Below the pieces are notes generated by a model. The model was not told the origin of the DNA, made no database searches, and saw nothing but the letters and a program-made list of their open reading frames with translations. The translations under genes and the position numbers were made by a program. 64,000 bases of DNA. Origin: Kingella potus. GTDB taxonomy: Bacteria > Pseudomonadota > Gammaproteobacteria > Burkholderiales > Neisseriaceae. Of the stretch, positions 1-7,993 are shown one piece after another. The stretch's first letter is position 1, and the number at the start of each line of letters is the position of its first letter. The stretch lies in assembly GCF_900451175.1 (NCBI RefSeq), contig NZ_UGJJ01000002.1, positions 372,001 to 436,000 on the forward strand. Reading direction: 5' to 3'.

Positions 1-527
1 AACGTGCTGCCTTTTTCGCGCATTTCGCTGAGGATGAAATTGCTGGTGCCGTTGATGATGCCGGCGATGCTGCGGATTTTGTTGGCGGCCAGGCCTTCGC
101 GCAGGGCTTTGATGATGGGGATGCCTCCGGCAACGGCGGCTTCAAACTGCACCATTACGTTGTGCTTTTCCGCCAGGGCGAAGAGTTCGCCGCCGTGTTC
201 GGCGAGGAGCTTTTTGTTGGCGGTTACGATGTGTTTGCCGTGGCGCACGGCTTCAAACACCAGATCTTTGGCGATGCCGGTGCCGCCGTAGAGTTCGACG
301 ACGATGTCGGTGTCGGGGTGGCGCACGAGGGCGAATGGGTCGGACGTAACCAGCGTTTGCGGCGGGCAGACGGCGCGGGCTTTGGCTTCGTCGCGCGTGG
401 ACACCATAAAGATGTTTACCGCGCGGCCGAGGCGGCGGCCGATTTCCTCCGCATTGTCCCGCAATACTTCGACCGTGCCTTTGCCGACGGTACCCAAGCC
501 CAAAATGCCGATATTCACTGCTTTCAT
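1..527 (-). CDS. hom: Homoserine dehydrogenase, 3' part beyond the window
   Basis: This is the N-terminal ~175 residues of homoserine dehydrogenase, which reduces aspartate semialdehyde to homoserine on the way to threonine and methionine. The reading frame stays open to the window edge, so the gene is cut by the window rather than broken. The start is the ATG at 525-527, giving MKAVNIGILGLGTVGKG, whose glycine pattern (G10, G12, G15) is the NAD(P)-binding Rossmann loop. Further in, TANK and a stretch reading GIINGTSNFILSEM match the family's substrate-binding region. No signal peptide is seen, so it is cytoplasmic. The identification is firm from sequence recognition; nothing can be said about the C-terminal domain. 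Confidence 0.93.
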   Translation of the reverse strand, partial: MKAVNIGILGLGTVGKGTVEVLRDNAEEIGRRLGRAVNIFMVSTRDEAKARAVCPPQTLVTSDPFALVRHPDTDIVVELYGGTGIAKDLVFEAVRHGKHIVTANKKLLAEHGGELFALAEKHNVMVQFEAAVAGGIPIIKALREGLAANKIRSIAGIINGTSNFILSEMREKGST

Positions 528-619
528 CGCTGCTCCTTGTTAAGCGTTTCCCGAATGGTTAAACTTGCTGCAAAAAATGCGCAATGCTACCCGAAAACCC
601 TTTATCCAGAAAGCGGAAT

Positions 620-1036
620 ATGCAGTTTCAGGAACACAGCCCCACAGACGCAGAGGCGTGGTCTGCCGACGAAAAAGGCCGTCTGAAAAACGGCGGCGCA
701 ACGTATGACACCCCTGTCTGCCTGATCGGCGGCAAAGTGCTGCCGGCATCCGAGGGCAGGCCGGAGGATTTGTCCGCAGAAACGTTTGCCAAGCTGTTTG
801 CCGAACACGGCGTGCCGGAAATCGTCCTGGTCGGCACTGGGGCGAAACAGCGGTTTCTCCATCCGCGCCTCAACGCCGCGCTGGCCGCACACGGCGCGGG
901 CATCGAATATATGTCCACCGCCGCTGCCTGCCGCACGCTGCTGATGCTGCAAAGCGAAGGCCGCAATGTGTGGGCATGGCTGTGGCCGTCTGAAAAGGCC
1001 GTTCCGCCTGCAAATCCGCTTTCAGACGGCCGCTAA
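620..1036 (+). CDS. Mth938-like (DUF498/NDUFAF3-type) domain protein
   Basis: A 138-residue cytoplasmic protein of the Mth938-like fold (conserved glycine-rich LIGGKVLP and IVLVGTGAKQRF segments followed by GIEYMSTAAACRTLLML). The family is widespread but its biochemical role is not established; the mitochondrial relative NDUFAF3 helps assemble complex I. The ATG at 620 was chosen because the upstream extension (to 584) lacks family similarity. Both ends carry uptake sequences: residues KGRLKN are written by a DUS near 679, and the last ~15 residues run through an inverted DUS pair (988-1034), so the stop codon sits within what looks like a terminator hairpin. This suggests the C-terminus was rewritten by DUS acquisition. 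Confidence 0.8.
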   Translation: MQFQEHSPTDAEAWSADEKGRLKNGGATYDTPVCLIGGKVLPASEGRPEDLSAETFAKLFAEHGVPEIVLVGTGAKQRFLHPRLNAALAAHGAGIEYMSTAAACRTLLMLQSEGRNVWAWLWPSEKAVPPANPLSDGR

Positions 1037-1083
1037 CCGTGCCATAATCCGCCGCCTTTGTTCCGCCTCCCCTCCAAACCGCC

Positions 1084-1992
1084 ATGATCACCGAATTCAA
1101 ACGCATCGGCATCGTTACCCGTCCGGAAACGCCGCAGATAGAAGATGGCCTGCACAGTCTTATCGCCTTCCTGCTGGCAGAAAGGCTGGAAGTCTTTATC
1201 GACCGCGAAAGCGTGGACGGCGGCGTAGTGCGCGAAGAAGACCTGAACCGCTGCCGCATTACCGACAAAGACAATATCGGCCGCGAATGCAGCCTGGTCG
1301 TCGTGCTCGGCGGCGACGGCACGTTTCTTTCCGCCGCCCGCAAAGTCGCTCCGTTCCGCATCCCGCTCATCGGTGTCAACCAAGGCCATCTCGGCTTCCT
1401 GACCCAAGTGCCGCGCGAGCGCATGATTGCGGAAATTGCCGGAATGCTTACCGGCAAACACTATGCCGAAGAGCGCATCCTGCTGGAAACCGACCTGATA
1501 CGCGGCGGGGAAAGCGTGCAAAAATCGCTGGCTCTGAATGACGTTGTGGTTTCGCGTGGCGGCGCGGGGCAGATGATAGAGTTTGAAACCTTTATTAATC
1601 AGGAATTTGTCTACACCCAGCGTTCGGACGGCCTGATTGTTTCCACCCCTACCGGTTCCACCGCCTACGCCCTTGCCGCCGGCGGCCCCATCTTGCAGGC
1701 CAGCCTGCGCGCTTTCACACTCGTCCCCATCTGCCCGCAATCCATGACCAACCGCCCGATTGCCGTGGCCGACACCTGCGAAATCGACATTCTTATCACC
1801 AAAGCGGGCGACGCGCGCGCCCATTTCGACGGGCAGTCCTACATCGACATCCAAAGCGGCGACATCCTGCGTATCCGCCGCTACCGCCACAACCTGCGCG
1901 TGCTGCACCCCGTGGATTACAGCTATTACAAAACCCTGCGCCAGAAACTGCATTGGGGTGAGCAGCTCGTACCCATTGCCCAGCACGGATAA
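1084..1992 (+). CDS. nadK: NAD kinase
   Basis: A 302-residue ATP-NAD kinase that phosphorylates NAD+ to NADP+. The diagnostic GGDGT motif lies at residues 76-80, followed by the conserved NQGHLGFLT and, further on, the TPTGSTAYALAAGGPI segment that forms the NAD site. The length is normal for a proteobacterial NAD kinase. It starts 47 bases after the Mth938-like gene and is followed by erpA after about 100 bases; a sequence CATAATCCGCC at 1046-1056 may be its -10 region. Cytoplasmic. Recognition is unambiguous. Confidence 0.96.
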   Translation: MITEFKRIGIVTRPETPQIEDGLHSLIAFLLAERLEVFIDRESVDGGVVREEDLNRCRITDKDNIGRECSLVVVLGGDGTFLSAARKVAPFRIPLIGVNQGHLGFLTQVPRERMIAEIAGMLTGKHYAEERILLETDLIRGGESVQKSLALNDVVVSRGGAGQMIEFETFINQEFVYTQRSDGLIVSTPTGSTAYALAAGGPILQASLRAFTLVPICPQSMTNRPIAVADTCEIDILITKAGDARAHFDGQSYIDIQSGDILRIRRYRHNLRVLHPVDYSYYKTLRQKLHWGEQLVPIAQHG

Positions 1993-2095
1993 ACGCACCC
2001 GCGCGGCCTTGAAATTCACGCTGCCCGTCCCACCTTGCCAGCGTGTGGCGTTTGCGTGAAAATGCGCGGCACACCAACAAGTTTAAGGAAAAAAT

Positions 2096-2434
2096 ATGTC
2101 TGACGAATCACCCATCATCTTTACGGAAAGCTGCTGCACCAAAGTGGCCGACCTGATTGCCGAAGAAAACAACCCCGATTTGAAACTGCGCGTTTTCGTC
2201 AACGGCGGCGGCTGCTCCGGCTTCCAATACGGCTTTACGTTTGACGAAATCAAAAACGACGACGATTTCGAAATCGTCAAAAACGGCCTGACTTTCCTTG
2301 TCGATCCGATGAGCTACCAATACCTTGTCGGTGCGGAAATCGACTATACCGAAAGCCTGCACGGCTCCCAGTTCGTCATCCGCAATCCCAATGCCGAAAC
2401 CACCTGCGGCTGCGGCTCTTCGTTTTCTGTGTAA
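2096..2434 (+). CDS. erpA: Iron-sulfur cluster insertion protein ErpA
   Basis: A 112-residue A-type Fe-S carrier that delivers clusters to apoproteins. The three cluster-binding cysteines of the family are present: C40 in VNGGGCSG and the C-terminal pair C104/C106 in TTCGCGSS. Length and spacing are those of ErpA rather than IscA, although the two families are close. A purine-rich AAGGAAAAAA stretch lies just before the ATG. The gene is closed by a strong intrinsic terminator at 2454-2480, so it forms the last gene of its transcript. Confidence 0.92.
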   Translation: MSDESPIIFTESCCTKVADLIAEENNPDLKLRVFVNGGGCSGFQYGFTFDEIKNDDDFEIVKNGLTFLVDPMSYQYLVGAEIDYTESLHGSQFVIRNPNAETTCGCGSSFSV

Positions 2435-2453
2435 ACCGCCCGCTGTATATGGC

Positions 2454-2480
2454 AAACGCCCGAGCGTTCGGGCGTTTCTT
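2454..2480 (+). terminator. Intrinsic terminator after erpA
   Basis: Ten-base-pair perfect stem (2454-2463 with 2468-2477), loop GCGT, followed by a short T-rich tail. It lies 20 bases after the erpA stop and is not built from a DUS, unlike most terminators in this window. Confidence 0.85.
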
Positions 2481-2707
2481 GTCTGAGAGCGAAACGTTTG
2501 TGCGCATAGGAGGGCAAGGCAGGCGGAAACTTCTTGAAAAATTTCCGCCAAACGGAAAAGGCCAACCGCAGAATGCTGTTTTTCCGCCTTTGGGCGTGCG
2601 GAGGCCTGCCGGGTTGGCCCGCTTGGGTTATAATCCGAAAAAATTTTACGCAAATTTAAAATCATTTTGAGCAGCGGCAGTTCCACGCGAATCCGGACGC
2701 AATTTTG

Positions 2708-3379
2708 ATGAGCAAACCAGAAAGATTATTCGACGTTTACATTTCCTACCCGCCGGGCATCGACCACCGCCAGGTAGACAGCACCATCCGTCAGCACCTT
2801 ACCGAAGAAGAGGCCGACGAGGTTATCCGTGCGCTCGAAGAACATCCGCAGGCCATTATTGCCGAACGCTGCACCAACGAGGAACGCCTCAACGCGCAAA
2901 ACTATTTCGGCTATTTAGGCTTGGATGTCATCATCCGCATCTCGCTCGAGCTGATGGAAGATCCCGACGAAGAGCACAGCAAAGCCGACGCACTCGTGCC
3001 GCAGTGTCCCGTCTGCTTTACCATCTTTGAAGATCCCGATACCACCGAGTGTCCCACCTGCCACCTGCACCTCAAAACCGCCACCGAAGCCTTTATCTAC
3101 CGCAAGCGTATCGAATGGCAGGAGCGGCTGGCGTTTGAGCACCGCAAACAGCACGAAATCGCCTACCGTATGCTGCGTGAAAAGCAGGCAGAGGAGCGCA
3201 AAATCCGCAATCAGATCCGCAATGAGCTGGAAACCGAGCTGTTGCAGGAACTCGGGATTTTAAGCGGCTGGCAGACGGTGCTGTATGACAAGCGTGTGCT
3301 GTTTGTCAGCTTGGCTGTGTTTGTGTTGGTGCTGATATTTTTCTCGGCAGGGTATCTGCTGGCCAAGCTGTTGTCTTAG
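2708..3379 (+). CDS. Zinc-ribbon protein with C-terminal membrane anchor
   Basis: A 223-residue protein of unknown function. The first ~90 residues are an acidic globular region (LTEEEADEVIRALEEHP). A CxxC-CxxC zinc ribbon follows (C100, C103, C115, C118), then a charged, probably coiled-coil segment (~130-185) and a single hydrophobic helix at ~197-221 at the very C-terminus. It is therefore predicted to be a tail-anchored inner-membrane protein with a cytoplasmic zinc domain. The ATG at 2708 is used; an in-frame TTG directly precedes it. A TATAAT at 2629-2634 is a candidate -10. It is convergent with ubiE and shares a DUS terminator with it. Confidence 0.8.
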   Translation: MSKPERLFDVYISYPPGIDHRQVDSTIRQHLTEEEADEVIRALEEHPQAIIAERCTNEERLNAQNYFGYLGLDVIIRISLELMEDPDEEHSKADALVPQCPVCFTIFEDPDTTECPTCHLHLKTATEAFIYRKRIEWQERLAFEHRKQHEIAYRMLREKQAEERKIRNQIRNELETELLQELGILSGWQTVLYDKRVLFVSLAVFVLVLIFFSAGYLLAKLLS

Positions 3380-3397
3380 CCGTTTTCCAAACTAAAC

Positions 3398-3430
3398 AGG
3401 CCGTCTGAAAAAAGTGTTTTCAGACGGCCT
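3398..3430. terminator. Bidirectional DUS hairpin terminator
   Basis: Inverted AG-DUS pair (AGGCCGTCTGAAAA at 3398, complement ending 3430) with A and T tracts on both sides. It sits between the convergent zinc-ribbon gene and ubiE and can serve both. Confidence 0.85.
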
Positions 3431-3455
3431 TTGAGTATGTCCCGCACGTGCAAAA

Positions 3456-4193
3456 TCAGAATTTTACGCCTTTATGCAGGGCGACGATGCCCGCGCTCAG
3501 ATTATGGTAGTCCACGCTGTCAAAACCCGCATCCAGCATCATTTGTTTCAGCGTTTCCTGATCGGGGTGCATACGGATGGATTCGGCGAGGTATTGGTAG
3601 CTGTCGGCATCTTTGGCAATCAATTTGCCCATCAGCGGCAGGAGTTTGAACGAATAGAGATCGTACGCGCCTTCGAGCGGCTTGTAGATTTTGGAAAATT
3701 CCAGCACCAAGAGCGTGCCGCCGGGCTTGAGTACGCGGTACATTTCTTTGAGTGCCGCATCTTTATGGGTCATGTTGCGCAGGCCGAAGGCTACGGAGAC
3801 CAAATTGAAATAGTTGTCGGGGAAGGGCAGTTTTTCCGCATCGGCCAGCGACACGGGCAGAACCAGCCCTTCGTTGAGCAGGCGGTCGCGTCCGACGGTC
3901 AGCATGGAGGAATTGATGTCGGTCAGCCACACTTCGCCTTCTTTGCCGACCCGCTTTGCCCAGCCGCGCGACAAATCGCCCGTGCCGCCGGCGATGTCGA
4001 GCACTTTGTCGCCTTTTTTCAGGCGGGCGGTCTGGATGGTGAAATGTTTCCACACGCGGTGCAGCCCGCCGGACATGACATCGTTCATGATGTCGTAGTT
4101 TTTGGCGACGGAGTGGAAGACTTCGGCCACTTTGCCTGCTTTTTCGCTTTCATTGACGGTTTGGTAGCCGAAGTGGGTGGATTTGTCGTTCAT
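3456..4193 (-). CDS. ubiE: Ubiquinone/menaquinone biosynthesis C-methyltransferase UbiE
   Basis: A 245-residue SAM-dependent methyltransferase that methylates the benzoquinol ring in ubiquinone synthesis (and demethylmenaquinol where present). The SAM-binding motif I reads VLDIAGGTGDLS near residues 64-75, and the UbiE signature segments AKNYDIMNDVMSGGLHRVWK and NMTHKDAALKEMYRVLKPGG are present. The ATG at 4191-4193 fits the family N-terminus; an upstream in-frame start at 4277 would add 28 residues with no similarity. It lies downstream of a DUF971 gene in the same direction. Confidence 0.95.
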   Translation of the reverse strand: MNDKSTHFGYQTVNESEKAGKVAEVFHSVAKNYDIMNDVMSGGLHRVWKHFTIQTARLKKGDKVLDIAGGTGDLSRGWAKRVGKEGEVWLTDINSSMLTVGRDRLLNEGLVLPVSLADAEKLPFPDNYFNLVSVAFGLRNMTHKDAALKEMYRVLKPGGTLLVLEFSKIYKPLEGAYDLYSFKLLPLMGKLIAKDADSYQYLAESIRMHPDQETLKQMMLDAGFDSVDYHNLSAGIVALHKGVKF

Positions 4194-4355
4194 GGTATTG
4201 GCTTTCGGGATGGGATTTTTAACTTTGCCGTGCCGCATACGGGAAAATTGCGGAAACACGCTGTTTTGTGTCTGCACGGCCGGTGTGTTTCAGACGGCCT
4301 GCGCCATGCGGCAACGGTAGTTTTGCCGGCTTGCGTGCGGCGGCAGGTGCGGGTT

Positions 4356-4760
4356 TCAATGTCTGCTGCAGCCGCCTTTTTTGGCAGGAGCGGCTTCTTT
4401 TGCGGACGGGGTGCGCGACGCGCCGGCGGCTTCGAGGCGGGCGAGATAGGCGGGCCACATTGTAGCGTATTCGTGTGCCAGTTTATACAGGCAGCCCCAG
4501 TCGTAGAGGCCGCTGTCGTGGCCGTCTGAAAAAACGATTTTCAGGGCGTAGTTGCCGACGGGTTCGAGGTTGGCGATGGTTATGCCGAGTTTGCCTGTCT
4601 GCAACACTTCCTGCCCGGTGGCGTGGCCGCGCACTTGCGCGCTGGGTGAATAGACGCGCAGGTATTCGGCGGGCAGCTCTTTCGTTTCGCCGCCGTAAAC
4701 AAGGGCGAGGACGGCGCGGCCGGGGCGCAGGCGGATTTCTTCGGGAGCGGGGTGTTGCAT
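4356..4760 (-). CDS. DUF971 domain protein
   Basis: A 134-residue protein carrying the DUF971 domain, related to the N-terminal domain of gamma-butyrobetaine hydroxylase. Recognised segments are PEEIRL, ELPAEYLRVYSPSAQVRGH, and a DGHDSGLYDWGCLYKL motif typical of the family. The last ~20 residues are Ala/Lys rich and end GGCSRH, a possible metal-binding tail. It is 162 bases upstream of ubiE, a linkage consistent with an operon. The role of stand-alone DUF971 proteins is not settled. An upstream ATG at 4793 would add 11 residues; 4760 was preferred. Confidence 0.82.
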   Translation of the reverse strand: MQHPAPEEIRLRPGRAVLALVYGGETKELPAEYLRVYSPSAQVRGHATGQEVLQTGKLGITIANLEPVGNYALKIVFSDGHDSGLYDWGCLYKLAHEYATMWPAYLARLEAAGASRTPSAKEAAPAKKGGCSRH

Positions 4761-5019
4761 GTTGTACCTCGGATGATGGTCGGGTTTCGTCATGTCTGCT
4801 ATTGCCGTGCGGGAAGGCGGAAAGCGGGGAAACCGTTGCGGCCATGTCGGAAAACCTGTCTGTATGGCGCGTTCCGCGCGGCAGAAAACGCAGGCACGGA
4901 TTCTAGCAGAAGCGGCAGGCCGTCTGAAAACGCCGCGCGCCAGATTGTAAACGGCGGCGGCGGGCGTTATAGTGCGGCGGTTTGTTTGCAGGCCGCAAGG
5001 CCGTCTGAAAGGATTTTTT

Positions 5020-5814
5020 ATGGATGCACAAGCCGTAAGCGCACACATTGCGGCATGGCTGCGCGATTATGCCGCCGCCGCCCGCGCCAAAGGATTTGCC
5101 GTCGGCATTTCCGGCGGCGTGGATTCCGCCGTTGTTTCCACACTGGCCGCCCGCAGCGGCGCGGATGTTTTGCTGCTGGAAATGCCCATCCGCCAGCAGG
5201 CCGACCAGGTCAGCCGTGCGCAGGAACACATCGCCCGCCTGCAAAGCGCGTTTGCCAACGTCAAAAGCCTGCGCGTGGATCTCACGCCCGCATTCGACCT
5301 TTTCGCCGACACCGTCAATGTGGACGAAGCCGCCTACCCCGCCAAACAGCTTGCCCTGGCCAACAGCCGCTCACGCCTGCGGATGCTCACGCTCTATTAC
5401 TACGCACAGATCAACGGCCTGCTGGTGGCGGGAACAGGCAACAAAATCGAAGATTTCGGCGTGGGCTTCTTTACCAAATACGGCGACGGCGGCGTAGACC
5501 TCAGCCCGATTGCCGACCTTACCAAAACCCAAGTGTACGAGCTGGCCGACTATCTCGACATCCTCCCGGCCATCCGCGAGGCCGTGCCCACCGACGGCCT
5601 GTGGGACACCGAACGCACCGACGAAGAACAAATGGGCGCGTCTTATCCCGAACTCGAACGCGCGATGGCTGCGGCCGCCGCAGGCAAAACCCGCGATGAT
5701 TTCTCCGGCCGCGAGCAGGAAGCCTTCGACATCTACACCCGCCTCAACCGCGCCGCACAGCACAAAATCCAACCCGTACCCGTGTGCAGAATCCCGCCGC
5801 AGATGCTGGCGTAA
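5020..5814 (+). CDS. nadE: NH3-dependent NAD+ synthetase
   Basis: A 264-residue ammonia-dependent NAD synthetase, converting deamido-NAD to NAD. The ATP-pyrophosphatase P-loop SGGVDS is at residues 31-36, and later GTGNKIEDFGVGFFTKYGDGGVDLSP and the PTDGLWDTERTDEEQMG region form the deamido-NAD site. There is no nitrilase (glutaminase) domain, so it is the short form. The ATG at 5020 is favoured; the upstream extension from 4972 is written by a DUS. TATAGT near 4970 could be its -10. It ends 6 bases before a DUS terminator. Confidence 0.93.
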   Translation: MDAQAVSAHIAAWLRDYAAAARAKGFAVGISGGVDSAVVSTLAARSGADVLLLEMPIRQQADQVSRAQEHIARLQSAFANVKSLRVDLTPAFDLFADTVNVDEAAYPAKQLALANSRSRLRMLTLYYYAQINGLLVAGTGNKIEDFGVGFFTKYGDGGVDLSPIADLTKTQVYELADYLDILPAIREAVPTDGLWDTERTDEEQMGASYPELERAMAAAAAGKTRDDFSGREQEAFDIYTRLNRAAQHKIQPVPVCRIPPQMLA

Positions 5815-5820
5815 AGAAAA

Positions 5821-5853
5821 AGGCCGTCTGAAAAATAGTTTTTCAGACGGCCT
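5821..5853 (+). terminator. DUS hairpin terminator after nadE
   Basis: AG-DUS inverted pair separated by a short AT-rich loop, with a T tract after the second arm. Confidence 0.85.
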
Positions 5854-5864
5854 TTTCCGTTTAG

Positions 5865-5970
5865 GTAGGGTGTACCGCCCTAAGGCGGCGCACGCGTTCT
5901 TTTGTTTGCAGGCAGCGTCTGCGGCTAATCCGCAAAACCGCGTGCGTTGCTGCGCGACGCACGCCCTACA
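5865..5970. repeat. TAGGGTGTG-type hairpin repeat pair, copy 1
   Basis: Left half-site TAGGGTGTACCGCC...GGCGGCGCACGCG and right half-site GCGTGCG...CGCACGCCCTAC face each other about 55 bases apart. This is one of at least ten loci of this family in the window. It lies in a gene-free stretch (5854-6173) that also holds a DUS pair (5994-6033) and a dRS3 element. Confidence 0.8.
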
Positions 5971-5993
5971 CGGCAGTCCGGGCAGAAAAAAGC

Positions 5994-6033
5994 AGGCCGT
6001 CTGAAAACCGCGCTTTGCCTTTTCAGACGGCCT
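5994..6033. terminator. DUS inverted pair
   Basis: Two AG-DUS arms separated by about 16 bases between nadE and the convergent nitroreductase gene. Confidence 0.6.
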
Positions 6034-6096
6034 GCAATCCGTTTCGGCAGCAGGACAAGCCGCCATCTGCAACCACAGCAAAATTCTCCCGCCGCC

Positions 6097-6116
6097 ATTC
6101 CCTCGCTGGCGGGAAT
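6097..6116. repeat. dRS3 neisserial repeat
   Basis: Exact match to ATTCCC-N8-GGGAAT, the 20-bp dRS3 element that is scattered through Neisseria genomes and is used as a target by filamentous neisserial phages. Only one copy was noticed in this window. Confidence 0.8.
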
Positions 6117-6173
6117 CTTTTGTGTCTAATTTAATATATTGTTCTACAACTATTTTATTTAGAATTTCCCATC

Positions 6174-6899
6174 TCAAACCTTACGATACACTTCATCAAA
6201 AGGCAGCCTGAAACGCTCGCCCCACACGCCCCTGTCGCCATCGCGCACGCCGCACGCCACAATCATATTGATTTCCGCGCCGCGCGGAAGCTGCAAAATC
6301 TGCTTCACACGGCGGCTGTCCAATCCTTCCAACGGGCAAGTATCCAGCCCGCGCTCCGCCATCGCCAACATAAACGTTTGCGCGGCAAGCGCACAGCTTT
6401 TGTGCACCACCACGCGCACATCCGTTTCGGTTACTTCGCGCTGCATGGTGCGAAACAAACCCACGCCGCGCGAAATCAGCCAACGCAGTCCCCCCAGCAA
6501 ACCAAAACAACGCGCATATAAAAACGGCATCAGCTTGCCATAATAGCCCTCATAGTTCGCAATGCGCTTTGCCTGCCTATCAGGCGGGCTATTGCGGCGC
6601 ACGTTGCCGCGTTCAAAATCCAACGCCGCCTGAGCATGGCTGCGGTAAGTGTCTTGACGGGTAACAAACACCACCATTTGCTGCGCGGTGGCAGCGGCAG
6701 TTTGCCCGAAACAGGCTTCGGCAAGCTGCGACAGCACCGTTTTGTCGGTAACGTGGTAAAACGCATAAAGCTGCATATTGGAGCTGCTGGGCGCAAGCTG
6801 GGCAAGCCGCAAACATTCGCGCACCACATCGGGGTCAATCGGCGTATCCGCATAACGGCGCACCGAACGGCGGTGTGTCAGCATTTGCTGCAAAGACAT
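6174..6899 (-). CDS. Nitroreductase-family NAD(P)H:FMN oxidoreductase
   Basis: A 241-residue flavoprotein of the nitroreductase superfamily. The N-terminal FMN phosphate-binding RRSVRRY (residues 10-16) is followed by LRLAQLAPSSSNMQLYAFYHV, and the C-terminal half contains GLDTCPLEGLDSRRVKQIL and an IVACGVRDGDRG segment, both typical of the fold. The natural substrate cannot be told from sequence. No signal peptide. It is a single gene with a dRS3 element and repeats downstream. Confidence 0.85.
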   Translation of the reverse strand: MSLQQMLTHRRSVRRYADTPIDPDVVRECLRLAQLAPSSSNMQLYAFYHVTDKTVLSQLAEACFGQTAAATAQQMVVFVTRQDTYRSHAQAALDFERGNVRRNSPPDRQAKRIANYEGYYGKLMPFLYARCFGLLGGLRWLISRGVGLFRTMQREVTETDVRVVVHKSCALAAQTFMLAMAERGLDTCPLEGLDSRRVKQILQLPRGAEINMIVACGVRDGDRGVWGERFRLPFDEVYRKV

Positions 6900-7071
6900 G
6901 GTGTTTCCTTATTGGGAGCAGGGATGATAGGTTGCCGCTTTGGGGGAAGGCTCTGCCTGCGGGGATGGCGGATGACGGGCAGGGTCGGGGTTTTGCAAAG
7001 GTTGCGGCACGCTGCCTGTCTGCCGCGCACGGGGAGACAGGCTGCCTCTGGTTTTTCCCATTCGGTTTTTA

Positions 7072-7407
7072 TCAGTCGTATTCGGTGCAGCTTATTTTTT
7101 CATCGCCGCAGAACAGCTCGTTATTCTCTTTCAGACATTGTTTTTTCACCGCCAAACGGGCTTTGCCACGGCTTTGTCCTTCGGCGCGGAAAGTGGTGGT
7201 AAAGGCGGTAAGCCGGCAGACGTAAACGGGCTTGTCTGCGTCGCTGTTTTTGGTTTTGCCGATAACGATGGGAACGGGCACGGCGATGATGCCGACATGG
7301 CCGGTGTTATTGGTATTGCCCGTGTTGTCATGCTGCTCGGGAACGGGTACGGGGACGACGCAGGAGGCCAGCAGCAGGGCGGCGGCAAGGGTAAAAACGG
7401 CTTTCAT
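7072..7407 (-). CDS. Small putative lipoprotein
   Basis: A 111-residue protein starting MKAVFTLAAALLLASC, a type II signal peptide with lipobox L-A-S-C and lipidated C16. A Pro/Val-rich linker and an Asn/Thr/Gly-rich segment follow, then a short domain with three cysteines near the C-terminus (VKKQCLKENNELFCGDEKISC). Function unknown; predicted envelope location. The ATG at 7407 is used instead of an in-frame ATG 15 bases upstream because it opens the signal peptide directly. Confidence 0.72.
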   Translation of the reverse strand: MKAVFTLAAALLLASCVVPVPVPEQHDNTGNTNNTGHVGIIAVPVPIVIGKTKNSDADKPVYVCRLTAFTTTFRAEGQSRGKARLAVKKQCLKENNELFCGDEKISCTEYD

Positions 7408-7490
7408 GATATATCGCTCCAAATCGGATTCTGACTGTTTATTTTACAATTTAATCGTTGCAGGCGCAGCCGCACGGAGATGCCGTGCAG

Positions 7491-7970
7491 TAGGGAACGC
7501 GTGCGTCGCTGTGCGGCACACCTTATGGGATTTGGCGGGGCAAACGGAAATTGAGGCCGTCTGAAAATACGGTTTCTATTGTTTCAGACGGCCTCTGCCG
7601 TTTGGGTAGGGTGTGCCGCTCCAAGGCGGCGCACGCGTTCTGTGTTGCAGGCTGCGTTTCCAACCAATCCGTAAACCCGCAAAACCGTGTGCGTCGCTGC
7701 GGCGACACACCCTACGGGATTTGGCGGGGCAAACGGAAAGTGAGGCCGTCTGAAAATGCGGATTCTATTGTTTCAGACGGCCTCTGCCATTTAGGTAGGG
7801 TGTGCCGCTCCAAGGCGGCGCACGCGTTTTGTGTTGCAGGCTGTGTTTCCAGCCAATCCGTAAACCCGTAAAACCGCGTGCGTCGCTGCGGCGACACACC
7901 CTACGCGGGATGTTACGGAGCAAAGAAAGTGAGGCCGTCTGAAAAACTTTTGTGCTTTTCAGACGGCCTG
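7491..7970. repeat. 189-bp tandem array of DUS hairpin plus hairpin-repeat pair
   Basis: The gene-free stretch 7408-7993 holds a tandem array. The AG-DUS arm recurs at 7553, 7742 and 7931, exactly 189 bases apart. Between them are two nearly identical full repeat pairs (7606-7715 and 7795-7904), each with a left TAGGGTGTGCCGC half and a right GCGACACACCCTA half. A right half-site alone lies at about 7491-7525. The last DUS pair (7931-7970) can terminate accC transcription. No coding potential is evident. Confidence 0.85.
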
Positions 7971-7993
7971 TTGTGCGGCAGATGCCGGTTTGC

